15,971 nucleotides of DNA, from assembly GCA_021789735.1 (NCBI GenBank), contig JAJYJB010000060.1:1-15971 (forward strand). The letters are read 5' to 3'. Both the position numbers and the translations under genes were made by a program. The DNA is from Nitrospirota bacterium (GTDB lineage Bacteria > Nitrospirota > Thermodesulfovibrionia > Thermodesulfovibrionales > JdFR-88). This document shows, one piece after another, positions 1-6,051 of this stretch (positions are counted from its first letter, which is position 1; each line of letters begins with the position of its first letter). Below the pieces are notes generated by a model that ran no database searches, was not told where the DNA came from, and worked only from the letters and a program-made list of their open reading frames with translations.

Positions 1-2
1 AA

Positions 3-56
3 AGGGATGAAGGCGAAACACCCGTGGCCCCGGAGGAACCTGCTGAGGCCCAATAA
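3..56 (+). CDS. C-terminal tail of an unidentified protein (partial)
   Basis: Reading from base 3, an open frame gives an acidic, Ala/Pro/Glu-rich tail (RDEGETPVAPEEPAEAQ) ending at TAA 54-56. Such tails are common at protein C-termini. A strong terminator follows 24 bases later, which supports a rightward gene ending here. A second frame stays open to a TAA at 79-81 but encodes a basic, less natural sequence. Too little is present to name the gene. Confidence 0.35.
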   Translation, partial: RDEGETPVAPEEPAEAQ

Positions 57-79
57 GAGGATGCCGGACCCGGGAATTT

Positions 80-121
80 AACATAGGTCGAGTAAGCTAG
101 CCTAACTCGACCTATGTTTTT
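80..121 (+). terminator. Rho-independent terminator with perfect 14-bp stem
   Basis: Perfect inverted repeat 80-93 / 105-118 (arm AACATAGGTCGAGT), 11-nt loop, then a T run to 121 on the plus strand. It ends the gene entering from the left. It also lies just beyond the stop of the leftward flavoprotein gene, but on the minus strand no T tract follows, so any effect there would rest on the hairpin alone. Confidence 0.8.
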
Positions 122-131
122 AAGAACAAAG

Positions 132-1214
132 TTAATGTTTCAGTTCTTCCATAAGGTCATGGACAGAAAGTATCTTGTCTATCCTGCATGCATTCGTACC
201 GGCCGTGAAAAGCGGTTCCTCCACCGGATCATACCCGGCTGAACTTAGCAGGCCGTTACAGATGCAAAAATAATCGCCATTGTCCTGTTTTGCCGCACAC
301 CTTGTGAATTTGCCCGAAGGGTCTTTTTGAAGGACATAGCCCTTGTCGCACTTGGGCGCCCTTAGCCTTTTGAGCGCCGAGACGAACATGGGGGATTGTC
401 TGATCACCCTGAAGGGCAAACCACATGGGGAACCGGGACTCTGCGCCACAATTATGTCTTCCTCTTTGGCATCTACCACCGCCTGTTTGTATTCATGTGA
501 CGCACCGCTTTCCACAGTGGCAAGAAATCTTGTTCCCATTTGCACACCGCTTGCGCCCATCCGCAGAAATCTTGCAATGTCGCTATGCGAATATATCCCT
601 CCGGCCACAATAACGGGAAAGTCCCCATGCTTGAGCGCGATGTCCTTGACCGCGGGCAGCAGGTTTTCCAACCGGTTCGATCCCTTGTCCAGTTCCTCGA
701 TCCTAAACCCCAGATGCCCGCCCGCGAGAGGGCCTTCAAGCACTGCGGCATCGGGTCTGCGGCCCGCTTTTTCCCATTTCCGGCACACTATTTCAAGGGC
801 CCTGGCAGATGAGACGATCGGTATCAGGGCAGTGTCTTTCGAAGGGTGAATAAGCGGCAGGTCAAGCGGTAATCCCGCCCCGGAGATGATCACGTCCGCG
901 CCGGCATCAATGGCGCCTTTTACGGATTCACGGTAATCCCGCGCAAGGGCCACCATTATATTCATTCCCACATGTTTTCCGCCAGCTTCCCTTGCAAAAG
1001 AGACCTCCTCAAAGGCCGCCTCATAAGAATTCACTCTTTTGCCTTTCCTTTTGGAAACTATCCGGTCCAGGCCGGCACTGGAGATGATCCCCAGCCCCCC
1101 TTCCCTGGAAACCGCGGACGCAAGCGGGAACAGGGAAATACCCACCCCCATGCCGCCCTGTACGATGGGGACATCGATCTTATTTCCTCTTATTACCAGA
1201 GACGGAAGTAAAAT
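132..1214 (-). CDS. Nitronate monooxygenase / 2-nitropropane dioxygenase-family FMN protein
   Basis: FMN-dependent TIM-barrel enzyme of the nitronate monooxygenase/FabK superfamily, oxidising alkyl nitronates or a related substrate. Visible signatures: N-terminal VPIVQGGMGVGIS (flavin-binding first strand), EGPLAGGHLGF with the family's conserved His (about residue 167), and the phosphate-binding GGIYS...GASGVQMGTRFLAT. The Cys-containing tail (CICNGLLSSAGYDP) resembles one I associate with some bacterial homologues. The first ATG (1149-1151) would delete the VPIVQGG strand. The frame is open to a stop at 1257-1259 with no ATG, GTG or TTG in between; an ATT at 1212-1214, seven bases after AGGAG, gives the expected N-terminus (…LPSLVIRGNKIDVPIVQGG) and a 360-residue protein. 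A CTG at 1233-1235 is the alternative. The exact substrate, and nitronate versus enoyl-ACP reductase activity, cannot be told from sequence alone. Confidence 0.87.
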   Translation of the reverse strand: MLLPSLVIRGNKIDVPIVQGGMGVGISLFPLASAVSREGGLGIISSAGLDRIVSKRKGKRVNSYEAAFEEVSFAREAGGKHVGMNIMVALARDYRESVKGAIDAGADVIISGAGLPLDLPLIHPSKDTALIPIVSSARALEIVCRKWEKAGRRPDAAVLEGPLAGGHLGFRIEELDKGSNRLENLLPAVKDIALKHGDFPVIVAGGIYSHSDIARFLRMGASGVQMGTRFLATVESGASHEYKQAVVDAKEEDIIVAQSPGSPCGLPFRVIRQSPMFVSALKRLRAPKCDKGYVLQKDPSGKFTRCAAKQDNGDYFCICNGLLSSAGYDPVEEPLFTAGTNACRIDKILSVHDLMEELKH

Positions 1215-1271
1215 GCCGGGACTCCTGTGGAACAGATGAGAAGAAACCTCATGCGTTTAGAACCACGGTCT

Positions 1272-1277
1272 AGTATA
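1272..1277 (-). promoter_or_regulatory. Candidate -10 element for the leftward flavoprotein gene
   Basis: On the minus strand this reads TATACT, five of six matches to TATAAT. A transcript would begin near 1265 and give a leader of about 50 nt to the ATT start. I see no good -35 box at the proper distance, so this is a weak call. Confidence 0.28.
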
Positions 1278-1298
1278 ACAGAAAAGGCCTTTAACATG

Positions 1299-1400
1299 TG
1301 CCGGATGAAAAATCCTTCATGATAAAAAAACTCCTCCTTGACAGCGTTTGCCTAAAGCTGCTAGGCTTAATTAACCAAAACTACTGTTGCCGGATGAAAA
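1299..1400 (+). repeat. Pair of 13-bp direct repeats flanking the divergent promoter region
   Basis: TGCCGGATGAAAA occurs at 1299-1311 and again at 1388-1400, 89 bp apart, one on each side of the candidate helicase promoter. They are identical in otherwise dissimilar sequence. They could be operator copies or a duplication scar; nothing else indicates function. Confidence 0.5.
1338..1367 (+). promoter_or_regulatory. Candidate sigma-70 promoter for the helicase gene
   Basis: Perfect TTGACA at 1338-1343, then an 18-bp spacer and TAGGCT at 1362-1367 (a poor -10). Placement about 100 bases ahead of the helicase start is sensible. The -35 is convincing and the -10 is not. Confidence 0.35.
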
Positions 1401-1467
1401 CTACGTCACTGTACCCCCCCTGAATACACTGGCTTTTTTCCCGAACACAGACAGAAAAAAGGAGACT

Positions 1468-2688
1468 ATGGAATTCCAGAAATTGAATTTTCACCCCAAT
1501 GTTGCGGCCGGGGTAAAGGCCGCCGGGTATACCACACCCACCCCGATCCAGCAGCGGGCGATCCCGCCGGCCATGCAAGGGCGCGATGTAATGGGGCTTG
1601 CGCAGACAGGAACGGGCAAAACGGCCGCATTCGTGCTGCCGGTCCTGGACAGGCTTATGCGAGGACCGCGCGGCAGGGTGCGCGCCCTCATCATTGCGCC
1701 CACGCGCGAACTCGCGGAGCAGATCCACCAGTCTGTCCGCAGCCTAGGAAAAGAGACACGGCTTCACAGCGTCACGGTTTACGGAGGCGTGAGTTTCAAT
1801 CTCCAGGCGGATAAGCTGAAACGCGGAACGGAGATCGTTATCGCATGTCCGGGCCGCCTGCTTGATCATATCAACCAGCGCACAATAAAATTGACGGACC
1901 TGGAAATGCTTGTCCTTGATGAGGCCGACCGGATGTTCGACATGGGCTTCCTGCCCGATATCCGCAAGATCATGAAGCATGTCCCTGCGAAGCGCCAGAC
2001 GCTCATGTTTTCAGCGACTATGCCAAACGACATCCGCAGACTGGCCCATGAGGTCCTGCAGGACCCGGCCACAATACAGATAGACCATGCCGCACCCGCC
2101 GATACCGTTGCCCATGCGCTCTACCCCGTCGGGCAGCATTTGAAGACGCTGCTTCTTCTTGGCCTGCTCCGCCAGACCGGCACGGGGTCGGTCCTGGTCT
2201 TTACGCGCACCAAGCAACGGGCCAAACGGGTCGCGGCCCAACTCCTCATGGCCGGTTACCGGAGCGCGTCGCTTCAGGGAAACCTTTCTCAGAACCGGAG
2301 GCAGGCGGCGCTCAACGGGTTCAGGACGGGCGACTATCAGATCCTCGTAGCCACCGACATAGCGGCCCGGGGAATCGACGTATCAAGCATTTCACATGTC
2401 ATCAACTATGACATGCCCGACACTACGGACGCCTATACGCACAGGATCGGCCGCACCGGCCGCGCTTCAAGGACAGGCGATGCCTTTACCTTCGTGACGC
2501 AGGAAGATGAGATCATGGTGCGGAGCATAGAGCGCGTGCTCGGAGAAAAGGTTGAAAGGCGTTTACTGGAAGGCTTCGATTATGAAAAACCCGCACCCGG
2601 GTTTGCCAGCCAGTCCCGGCCGCACCATCGGAGCGAAAAAAGAGCCTCAGCCCCAAAAGTCTGGAGCTTCGGGAAAAAGAGGCGTTAG
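1468..2688 (+). CDS. rhlE: DEAD-box ATP-dependent RNA helicase, RhlE type
   Basis: ATP-dependent RNA unwinding enzyme of RNA decay, ribosome assembly or cold adaptation; cytoplasmic, 406 residues. All superfamily-2 motifs are present in order: Q motif (GYTTPTPIQ, 20-28), motif I AQTGTGKT (45-52), PTREL (78-82), Ib as CPGR instead of the usual TPGR (127-130), DEAD (151-154), SAT (182-184), ATDIAARGID (295-304) and HRIGRTGR (325-332). A short basic tail ends KVWSFGKKRR, as in RhlE-like proteins. The frame is open further upstream (TTG at 1387), but ATG 1468 has AAGGAG just before it (spacing short, 3 nt) and gives the normal family N-terminus. Ile codons are mostly AUC (about 17 AUC to 5 AUA by hand count), opposite to the sox genes, hinting at a different history. 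RhlE versus another DEAD-box subgroup is a similarity-level judgement. Confidence 0.93.
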   Translation: MEFQKLNFHPNVAAGVKAAGYTTPTPIQQRAIPPAMQGRDVMGLAQTGTGKTAAFVLPVLDRLMRGPRGRVRALIIAPTRELAEQIHQSVRSLGKETRLHSVTVYGGVSFNLQADKLKRGTEIVIACPGRLLDHINQRTIKLTDLEMLVLDEADRMFDMGFLPDIRKIMKHVPAKRQTLMFSATMPNDIRRLAHEVLQDPATIQIDHAAPADTVAHALYPVGQHLKTLLLLGLLRQTGTGSVLVFTRTKQRAKRVAAQLLMAGYRSASLQGNLSQNRRQAALNGFRTGDYQILVATDIAARGIDVSSISHVINYDMPDTTDAYTHRIGRTGRASRTGDAFTFVTQEDEIMVRSIERVLGEKVERRLLEGFDYEKPAPGFASQSRPHHRSEKRASAPKVWSFGKKRR

Positions 2689-2759
2689 GGTACAGGTAAG
2701 TACGGGCCGGCGCGGAAAGCCCGGCCTGCCAAAAATTCCAATTCCTGAGACAACTATGA

Positions 2760-2797
2760 CCTCGAACATATGCAGTTCGGGACACTGAGGTTTTTTT
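2760..2797 (+). terminator. Terminator downstream of the helicase gene
   Basis: CTCGAAC (2761-2767) can pair with GTTCGGG (2775-2781, one G-U), and CCTC 2760-2763 can alternatively pair with GAGG 2787-2790, directly next to seven Ts at 2791-2797. It is the first hairpin-plus-T-tract after the helicase stop. Confidence 0.5.
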
Positions 2798-2895
2798 AGG
2801 CGATACCCTTTCTTCCGGCTCCATCTTCGCAGGACCTTCGGGGCCGGGTGCGCGATGGTGGGGGTCCCCCCTAAATCTCTTCAGATTGGAATAAA

Positions 2896-2932
2896 AAGGG
2901 GGGTGGCCCGGAAAGGCCAACCCCTTGTTTTT
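2896..2932. terminator. Bidirectional terminator hairpin
   Basis: AAGGGG/CCCCTT and TGGCC/GGCCA pair around a small internal loop, with loop CGGAAA. The plus strand continues into GTTTTTATTA and the minus strand into CTTTTTATTCC, so either direction has a T tract. Between the helicase terminator and this one (2798-2895) there is no coding sequence, only several small GC-rich hairpins (for example AATCT-CTTC-AGATT). Confidence 0.65.
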
Positions 2933-2939
2933 ATTATAT

Positions 2940-2970
2940 GAGCCGTGCAGGGATCGAACCTGCGGCCCGC
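2940..2970 (-). other. Orphan tRNA T-arm-like segment (possible tRNA 3' end or att scar)
   Basis: On the minus strand the segment contains a canonical T arm: stem GCAGG/CCTGC (2959-2963 / 2947-2951) closing a 7-nt loop TTCGATC that matches the TTCRANY consensus, followed by ACGGCTC, which would be an acceptor 3' strand, without an encoded CCA. No matching 5' acceptor (GAGCCGT), D arm or anticodon arm exists within the next 150 bases, so it is not a complete tRNA. The upstream GGGCC can pair with GGCTC, giving a self-contained minihelix. On the same strand a T-tracted terminator follows. It may be the residue of integration into a tRNA gene, or a tRNA mimic. Confidence 0.5.
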
Positions 2971-3000
2971 AAAGAGGTGCACCCTCCGGGCACCTCTTTT
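2971..3000 (+). terminator. Perfect 10-bp hairpin beside the T-arm segment
   Basis: AAAGAGGTGC (2971-2980) and GCACCTCTTT (2990-2999) pair perfectly around a 9-nt loop, running into TTCTTCT on the plus strand. It resembles a terminator, but no rightward gene ends nearby; on the minus strand it sits directly ahead of the T-arm segment like an extra arm. From 3001 to 3096 I see nothing functional. Confidence 0.45.
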
Positions 3001-3096
3001 CTTCTCCCGTATTTGTAACTGCTTGCCTTCATTGGAAAATTCTTAATCCAGGGAAACGCCATATCGCATCCAGTTTAAGGAGAGCGTTCAGTCTGC

Positions 3097-3125
3097 AAAA
3101 AAAGAACGGTTTTCAAACGCCGTCC
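3097..3125 (-). terminator. Rho-independent terminator of the leftward DsrE/DsrH-like pair
   Basis: On the minus strand GGACGG (3125-3120) pairs with CCGTTC (3109-3104, one G-U) around a 10-nt loop and is followed by seven Ts (3103-3097). It lies 31 bases beyond the stop of the 56-residue gene. Confidence 0.72.
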
Positions 3126-3155
3126 GCCTTTATGGTGTTTCCGGGCCCTTTATCA

Positions 3156-3326
3156 CTACCATGAAACGACCTTGTCGCAGGCCGCTATTTCATCTATTAC
3201 GGCGTCGTAAGGGACCTCTTTTTTGGACAGGTCTATTATTTTGATCTGGTGTCCAGCCAGCTGCGCCTCTATTATGCCGCTTGAAAGTGCGCTCGGCCCG
3301 TCTGAAAGAATATGGAGTATCTTCAT
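3156..3326 (-). CDS. 56-residue DsrH/TusB-like sulfur-relay protein (tentative)
   Basis: Small open frame MKILHILSDG…CDKVVSW starting at ATG 3324-3326, 28 nt after the stop of the DsrE-like gene, with a weak purine-rich ribosome site (GGAAG). The beginning (MKILHILSDGPS) and the closing KVVSW resemble the start and end of DsrH/TusB proteins, which normally run about 95-100 residues, so this would be a compact version with the middle shortened. One cysteine, at residue 50, lies just before the end. The terminator beyond its stop supports a real, co-transcribed gene. If it is DsrH-like it would form a complex with the DsrE- and DsrF-like neighbours in cytoplasmic sulfane-sulfur transfer. The family assignment is from pattern only. 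Confidence 0.6.
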   Translation of the reverse strand: MKILHILSDGPSALSSGIIEAQLAGHQIKIIDLSKKEVPYDAVIDEIAACDKVVSW

Positions 3327-3354
3327 TTCTTTTTCACTTCCGAAGTGTGTTTTT

Positions 3355-3657
3355 TTATAACCTGATCACCTTGTCGGCCCCGTGCATCATTACCGCATTA
3401 TTGTACTGGCTGCCGCAGATTATGCCTTCCGGAATGACGGCGTCTCCCATTTTCTGGTGCTCTGCGCTATGGACGCAAAAGCTCATCTTTACCCCTTTAA
3501 GCTCGTGCAATCGCGTGAATTCCGGCAACGCAAGGAGCTTTGTGCCCGCGTCCATGCTGAATATGACGACCTCATGCCCTTTTGAGACCGCCGCCCTTGT
3601 CAAACCGATCGCGTCTTCCAGGTGCCTGTCCGTGGTTATGAGGATTCCCATTTTCAT
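3355..3657 (-). CDS. DsrE-family sulfurtransferase-like protein
   Basis: 100-residue cytoplasmic protein of the DsrE/TusD fold. It starts with a beta strand and charged turn (MKMGILITTDRHLEDAIGL), carries KGHEVVIFSMDAGTKLL in the family's second strand, and has cysteines at 61 (SFCVHSAEH) and 81 (GIICGSQYNN); Cys81 is close to the position of the sulfur-carrying Cys of TusD/DsrE. It ends in HGADKVIRL, the usual closing strand. The first Met is preceded by AAAGGA about ten bases upstream; a second ATG two codons on is also possible. It is first in a leftward pair with the 56-residue protein and divergent from a further DsrE-like gene. Likely role: accept or pass sulfane sulfur in the cytoplasm, beside Sox and TusA. 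Confidence 0.78.
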   Translation of the reverse strand: MKMGILITTDRHLEDAIGLTRAAVSKGHEVVIFSMDAGTKLLALPEFTRLHELKGVKMSFCVHSAEHQKMGDAVIPEGIICGSQYNNAVMMHGADKVIRL

Positions 3658-3842
3658 GCGTTCGTTTTCCTTTCATATAAAATCGGACCCGGAAACCGAT
3701 AAGCAAAAAATGTGCGAATTCTTACCCGGAAACTTTCTGCCTGGCAGGCAACGGGTGGCGAAAGCTCCTCAGGCGCTTCAGCAGAGGAATGAGCAGTGAG
3801 CGGCCATTTCTCCTCCTTGCGGGGATTTTTTTGCGGGTTGCC

Positions 3843-3872
3843 TTGACAACGGTTCCGGCCGCCCATTATCAT
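3843..3872 (+). promoter_or_regulatory. Sigma-70 type promoter for the rightward DsrE-like gene
   Basis: TTGACA at 3843-3848, 18-bp spacer, TATCAT at 3867-3872 (five of six matches). Transcription would begin near 3879, giving a leader of about 30 nt. Since no strong terminator separates this gene from the sox cluster, the same promoter might feed sox transcription. Confidence 0.62.
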
Positions 3873-3909
3873 CATTTTTAAAAAATCCCGTGAAAGGGGG
3901 AATGTCCTT

Positions 3910-4179
3910 ATGGGGAAGAAAATCGCGGTAATCGTTAAAGACAGAGAAGAGGAGGCGCTAAGAATGGCTGTGGGCCTTACGCTTGAAGACGACGAGGTGA
4001 ATGTCTTTTTAATGAATGACGTGCCTGTCCCAGGCGGGTCTGTTGAGGCCAATATAGAGACCTTGCGGGAGCTGGGCGGCCGGGTTTTCACGAACAACCC
4101 CTCCAACCCTTTTGAACTCATGGACACCGCGCAGATAGCCTCGGCCCTCACTGGCTTTGACGTCGCCGTTGCCTATTAG
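3910..4179 (+). CDS. Small DsrE/DsrF-like protein without cysteine
   Basis: 89-residue protein beginning MGKKIAVIVKDREEEALRMAVG, with EVNVFLMNDVPVPGG and ending TGFDVAVAY. The alternating strand/helix pattern and the VNVFLMND strand are typical of the DsrE/DsrF/TusC group of sulfur-relay subunits. There is no Cys at all, so it cannot carry a persulfide itself; a structural partner role for the divergent DsrE-like protein is more likely. The ribosome site AGGGGG lies about nine bases before ATG 3910, and an out-of-frame ATG at 3902 is not used. It sits between the divergent DsrE gene and the sox cluster, 106 bases ahead of the latter. Confidence 0.72.
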   Translation: MGKKIAVIVKDREEEALRMAVGLTLEDDEVNVFLMNDVPVPGGSVEANIETLRELGGRVFTNNPSNPFELMDTAQIASALTGFDVAVAY

Positions 4180-4223
4180 CGCTGAACCATATTTCCAACC
4201 ATAATGGGCCGGAATGTCCTTAA

Positions 4224-4253
4224 TTGCACATCGGAAGGCGGCAAATTGTGCAA
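4224..4253 (+). promoter_or_regulatory. Inverted repeat TTGCACA-N16-TGTGCAA ahead of the sox cluster
   Basis: Perfect 7-bp arms at 4224-4230 and 4247-4253 with 16 bp between, centred about 48 bp upstream of the first sox-cluster start. The geometry suits a dimeric repressor or activator site. The protein that would bind it is not apparent in the window. A CATAAT (4198-4203) upstream is a possible -10. Confidence 0.4.
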
Positions 4254-4282
4254 AAAGGGACAATGGCGCCTTTTTTTGAGGG

Positions 4283-4321
4283 CATATGCGGGCATGTATT
4301 TTGCGTTCAAGCCCGCATATG
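4283..4321 (+). promoter_or_regulatory. 11-bp hairpin whose two arms each hold an in-frame ATG
   Basis: CATATGCGGGC (4283-4293) and GCCCGCATATG (4311-4321) are perfect complements with a 17-nt loop. The left arm contains the ATG at 4286 and the right arm the in-frame ATG at 4319. Folded in mRNA, the stem would occlude both starts and lie right after the GAGG ribosome site (4278-4281), so it could control translation of the thioredoxin-like gene; as DNA it could equally be an operator. Confidence 0.6.
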
Positions 4322-4717
4322 AAGAACATTCTCGTTCTTGTTTTGGGGTTACTTCTGCTGGCCCCGGCGGCATATGGGGCTTCCGGCAAGGTCAAGCTGC
4401 TGTTTTTTTACAGGAAGAGCTGCAAATGGTGCGGGATGATGGACAGCGTTATCGATGACCCTTCGATCAAAAATATCCTTCAGGGCAATGTCAGCCTGGA
4501 AAAGATAAACATTTACGGGACAAGGAAGCTGGCAGGCGAAGGGCTGACCGGGACTGAACTTAAAAGGAAATACGCGGTCTTCGGCATCCCGACATTGATC
4601 TTCATTGGCGCTGGAGGCAGAGAGCTTCTCAGGATCCCCGGGGTCCTGACGAAAGAGGATTTCAGGGACCTCGTTTGCCATCACGCCGGGATAAAAAGCG
4701 CTTTTTGCGGAAAATAG
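4286..4717 (+). CDS. Periplasmic thioredoxin-like protein, SoxW type
   Basis: 143 residues: an N-terminal signal peptide (hydrophobic LVLVLGLLLLAPAAYG, about 16-31), then a thioredoxin fold with active site CKWC (46-49), KINIYGTRKLAGEG, and the cis-Pro loop FGIPTLIF (Pro102). Two further cysteines (131, 141) near the end are unusual. The start at 4286 has GAGG close upstream; the alternative at 4319 would give a shorter signal peptide (MKNILVLVL…) but has no ribosome site. First gene of the sox cluster, 36 bases before soxX, so it probably keeps Sox thiols (for example the SoxY cysteine) or cytochrome apoproteins reduced in the periplasm. It belongs to the SoxW/SoxS group by context, but I cannot distinguish these by sequence. 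Confidence 0.82.
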   Translation: MRACILRSSPHMKNILVLVLGLLLLAPAAYGASGKVKLLFFYRKSCKWCGMMDSVIDDPSIKNILQGNVSLEKINIYGTRKLAGEGLTGTELKRKYAVFGIPTLIFIGAGGRELLRIPGVLTKEDFRDLVCHHAGIKSAFCGK

Positions 4718-4753
4718 AGGATGGGTCTTTCAGAAAAAAAGGAGGAACGGGGA

Positions 4754-5119
4754 ATGAGGAAAAGCAAGGTTGTGGTTTTTGGCCTGGCGCTGGCCTTTCT
4801 GGCCCTGCCTGGTGCGGCGGTTGCCGGTGGAAACGCGGCAGCAGGCAAAAAGGTGGTCGACACAAAAAAGCTGGGCAACTGCGCGGCATGCCATGTCGTG
4901 CCCGGGATGGAATTTCCGGGTGATATCGGGCCGAACCTGATCACGGCCATGAGAAACTATACCGCCGCGGACAAGGACCTGCTGCGGCAGCGCATCTGGG
5001 ACGAACGCAAGTTCAACCCGGACACCATAATGCCTCCCTTCGGGGCCAACAAGATACTGACCAGCCAGCAGATAGACGACGTTGTGGCTTACCTTTTGAG
5101 CCTGAACAAAAAGAAATAA
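4754..5119 (+). CDS. soxX: SoxX, monohaem cytochrome c of the thiosulfate-oxidising SoxAX complex
   Basis: 121 residues with a signal peptide ending near AAVAGG (about 25), one haem-binding motif CAACH (43-47) and the later Met of IMPPFG (Met93) as probable axial ligand. The segment after the haem, GMEFPGDIGPNL, is characteristic of SoxX. With SoxA it forms the periplasmic complex that couples thiosulfate to the SoxY cysteine while passing electrons to a cytochrome. ATG 4754 is preceded by AAGGAGG at a good distance and opens straight into the signal peptide; an upstream in-frame start (4721) would add eleven charged residues and is rejected. It lies directly ahead of soxY, whose ribosome site overlaps the soxX stop. 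Confidence 0.93.
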   Translation: MRKSKVVVFGLALAFLALPGAAVAGGNAAAGKKVVDTKKLGNCAACHVVPGMEFPGDIGPNLITAMRNYTAADKDLLRQRIWDERKFNPDTIMPPFGANKILTSQQIDDVVAYLLSLNKKK

Positions 5120-5127
5120 AGGAGGAG

Positions 5128-5643
5128 ATGATGAGGCAAGAGAACAGGGAAGAGCAGGAAGGCACCGGGCCGGCGCTCACCAGGAGAGGTTTCATCAAAG
5201 CGGCGGGAGTTGCCGGGGCGATGTTTGTCGTGGCCGGCGCTCTGCCTTCGCTGGCGGAAACCGCCTTTGCGGCCGTCAAGGAGGAGAGCATCGAAGCGGT
5301 GCTGAAAAGGCAGTTCGGCAACAGGAAAGTGACGATGGCGCACGTTAAAATAAACGCGCCGATAATCGCCGAAAACGGGGCCGTCGTCCCCCTAACCATC
5401 ACTTCCGACCTGCCGATGGACAGCAATAACTATGTAAAGAGGATAAACGTGTACGCCGACGGCAACCCCGAGCCGTACGTAGCGGGGATAGACCTCACCC
5501 CCGCCAACGGGAAGGCCATGTTCGCCCTCAGGATAAAGATGAGGAAAACCTCGAACGTCCGGGCGATACTGGAGACCAGCGGAGGGCAGCTCTTCGGCGC
5601 CATAAAGCCGGTAAAGGTGACCATCGGCGGGTGCGGCGGGTAG
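5128..5643 (+). CDS. soxY: SoxY, sulfur-carrier subunit of SoxYZ
   Basis: 171 residues. A twin-arginine signal (TRRGFIKAAG, about 18-27) leads into a hydrophobic stretch ending AETAFAA, so it is exported folded by Tat, probably with SoxZ. The C-terminus is GGCGG: Cys169 on the flexible arm is the covalent carrier for thiosulfate and sulfane intermediates in the Sox cycle. The core (KVTMAHVKINAP…VPLTITSDLPMDSNNYVKRINVYAD) is the usual SoxY fold. Two consecutive ATGs exist; AAGGAGG sits too close (2 nt) to the first and at 5 nt from the second (5131), which may be the real start. SoxZ follows after 59 nt. Confidence 0.95.
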   Translation: MMRQENREEQEGTGPALTRRGFIKAAGVAGAMFVVAGALPSLAETAFAAVKEESIEAVLKRQFGNRKVTMAHVKINAPIIAENGAVVPLTITSDLPMDSNNYVKRINVYADGNPEPYVAGIDLTPANGKAMFALRIKMRKTSNVRAILETSGGQLFGAIKPVKVTIGGCGG

Positions 5644-5702
5644 GCGCAAACCGGGCGCCATATCGAAAAAAACCAGGGAAAAAATAAAAGGAGACATACA
5701 AC

Positions 5703-6029
5703 ATGGATGTAGGGAGGATAAAAATAAGGGTGCCGGGCACGATAAGAAAGGGCGAGGTCATCCCCGTGATGGCGCTGGTGATCCATCCGATGGAAACCGG
5801 GCTGAGGAAAACCAAGGCCGGCAAGGTGATACCCGCTTATTACATAAACGACGTGGACATCTATTACGGCAACGAAAGGGTCACCCACTGCGACTGGTCT
5901 TGGGCCATCAGCGCCAACCCCTTTATATCCTTTTACCTGAAGGCGGACAAGTCCGCCCCGCTGAGGATAGTTTACAAGGACAACAAGGGGGGGGTTTACC
6001 AGAAATCTGTCCAGATAAACCCTCGCTAA
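5703..6029 (+). CDS. soxZ: SoxZ, partner subunit of SoxYZ
   Basis: 108-residue Ig-like protein with no signal peptide of its own, as usual for SoxZ, which is thought to travel with SoxY through Tat. Recognisable parts are IKIRVPGTIRKGEVIPVMALVIHPMETG, IPAYYINDVDIYYGNERV and the closing strands ending YQKSVQINPR. It starts at ATG 5703 behind AAAAGGAG, and soxA follows after 22 nt. It binds SoxY and supports presentation of the carrier arm to SoxAX and SoxB. Confidence 0.95.
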   Translation: MDVGRIKIRVPGTIRKGEVIPVMALVIHPMETGLRKTKAGKVIPAYYINDVDIYYGNERVTHCDWSWAISANPFISFYLKADKSAPLRIVYKDNKGGVYQKSVQINPR

Positions 6030-6051
6030 AAAGGGGAAAGGAGATACGGGG

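Noticed and set aside
2940..3040. tRNA-Sec (selC) or tmRNA gene, tempting because of the selenoprotein
   Set aside because: Only a T arm and acceptor 3' strand are present. No matching 5' acceptor, D arm, UCA anticodon arm or tmRNA tag frame can be found upstream on the minus strand.
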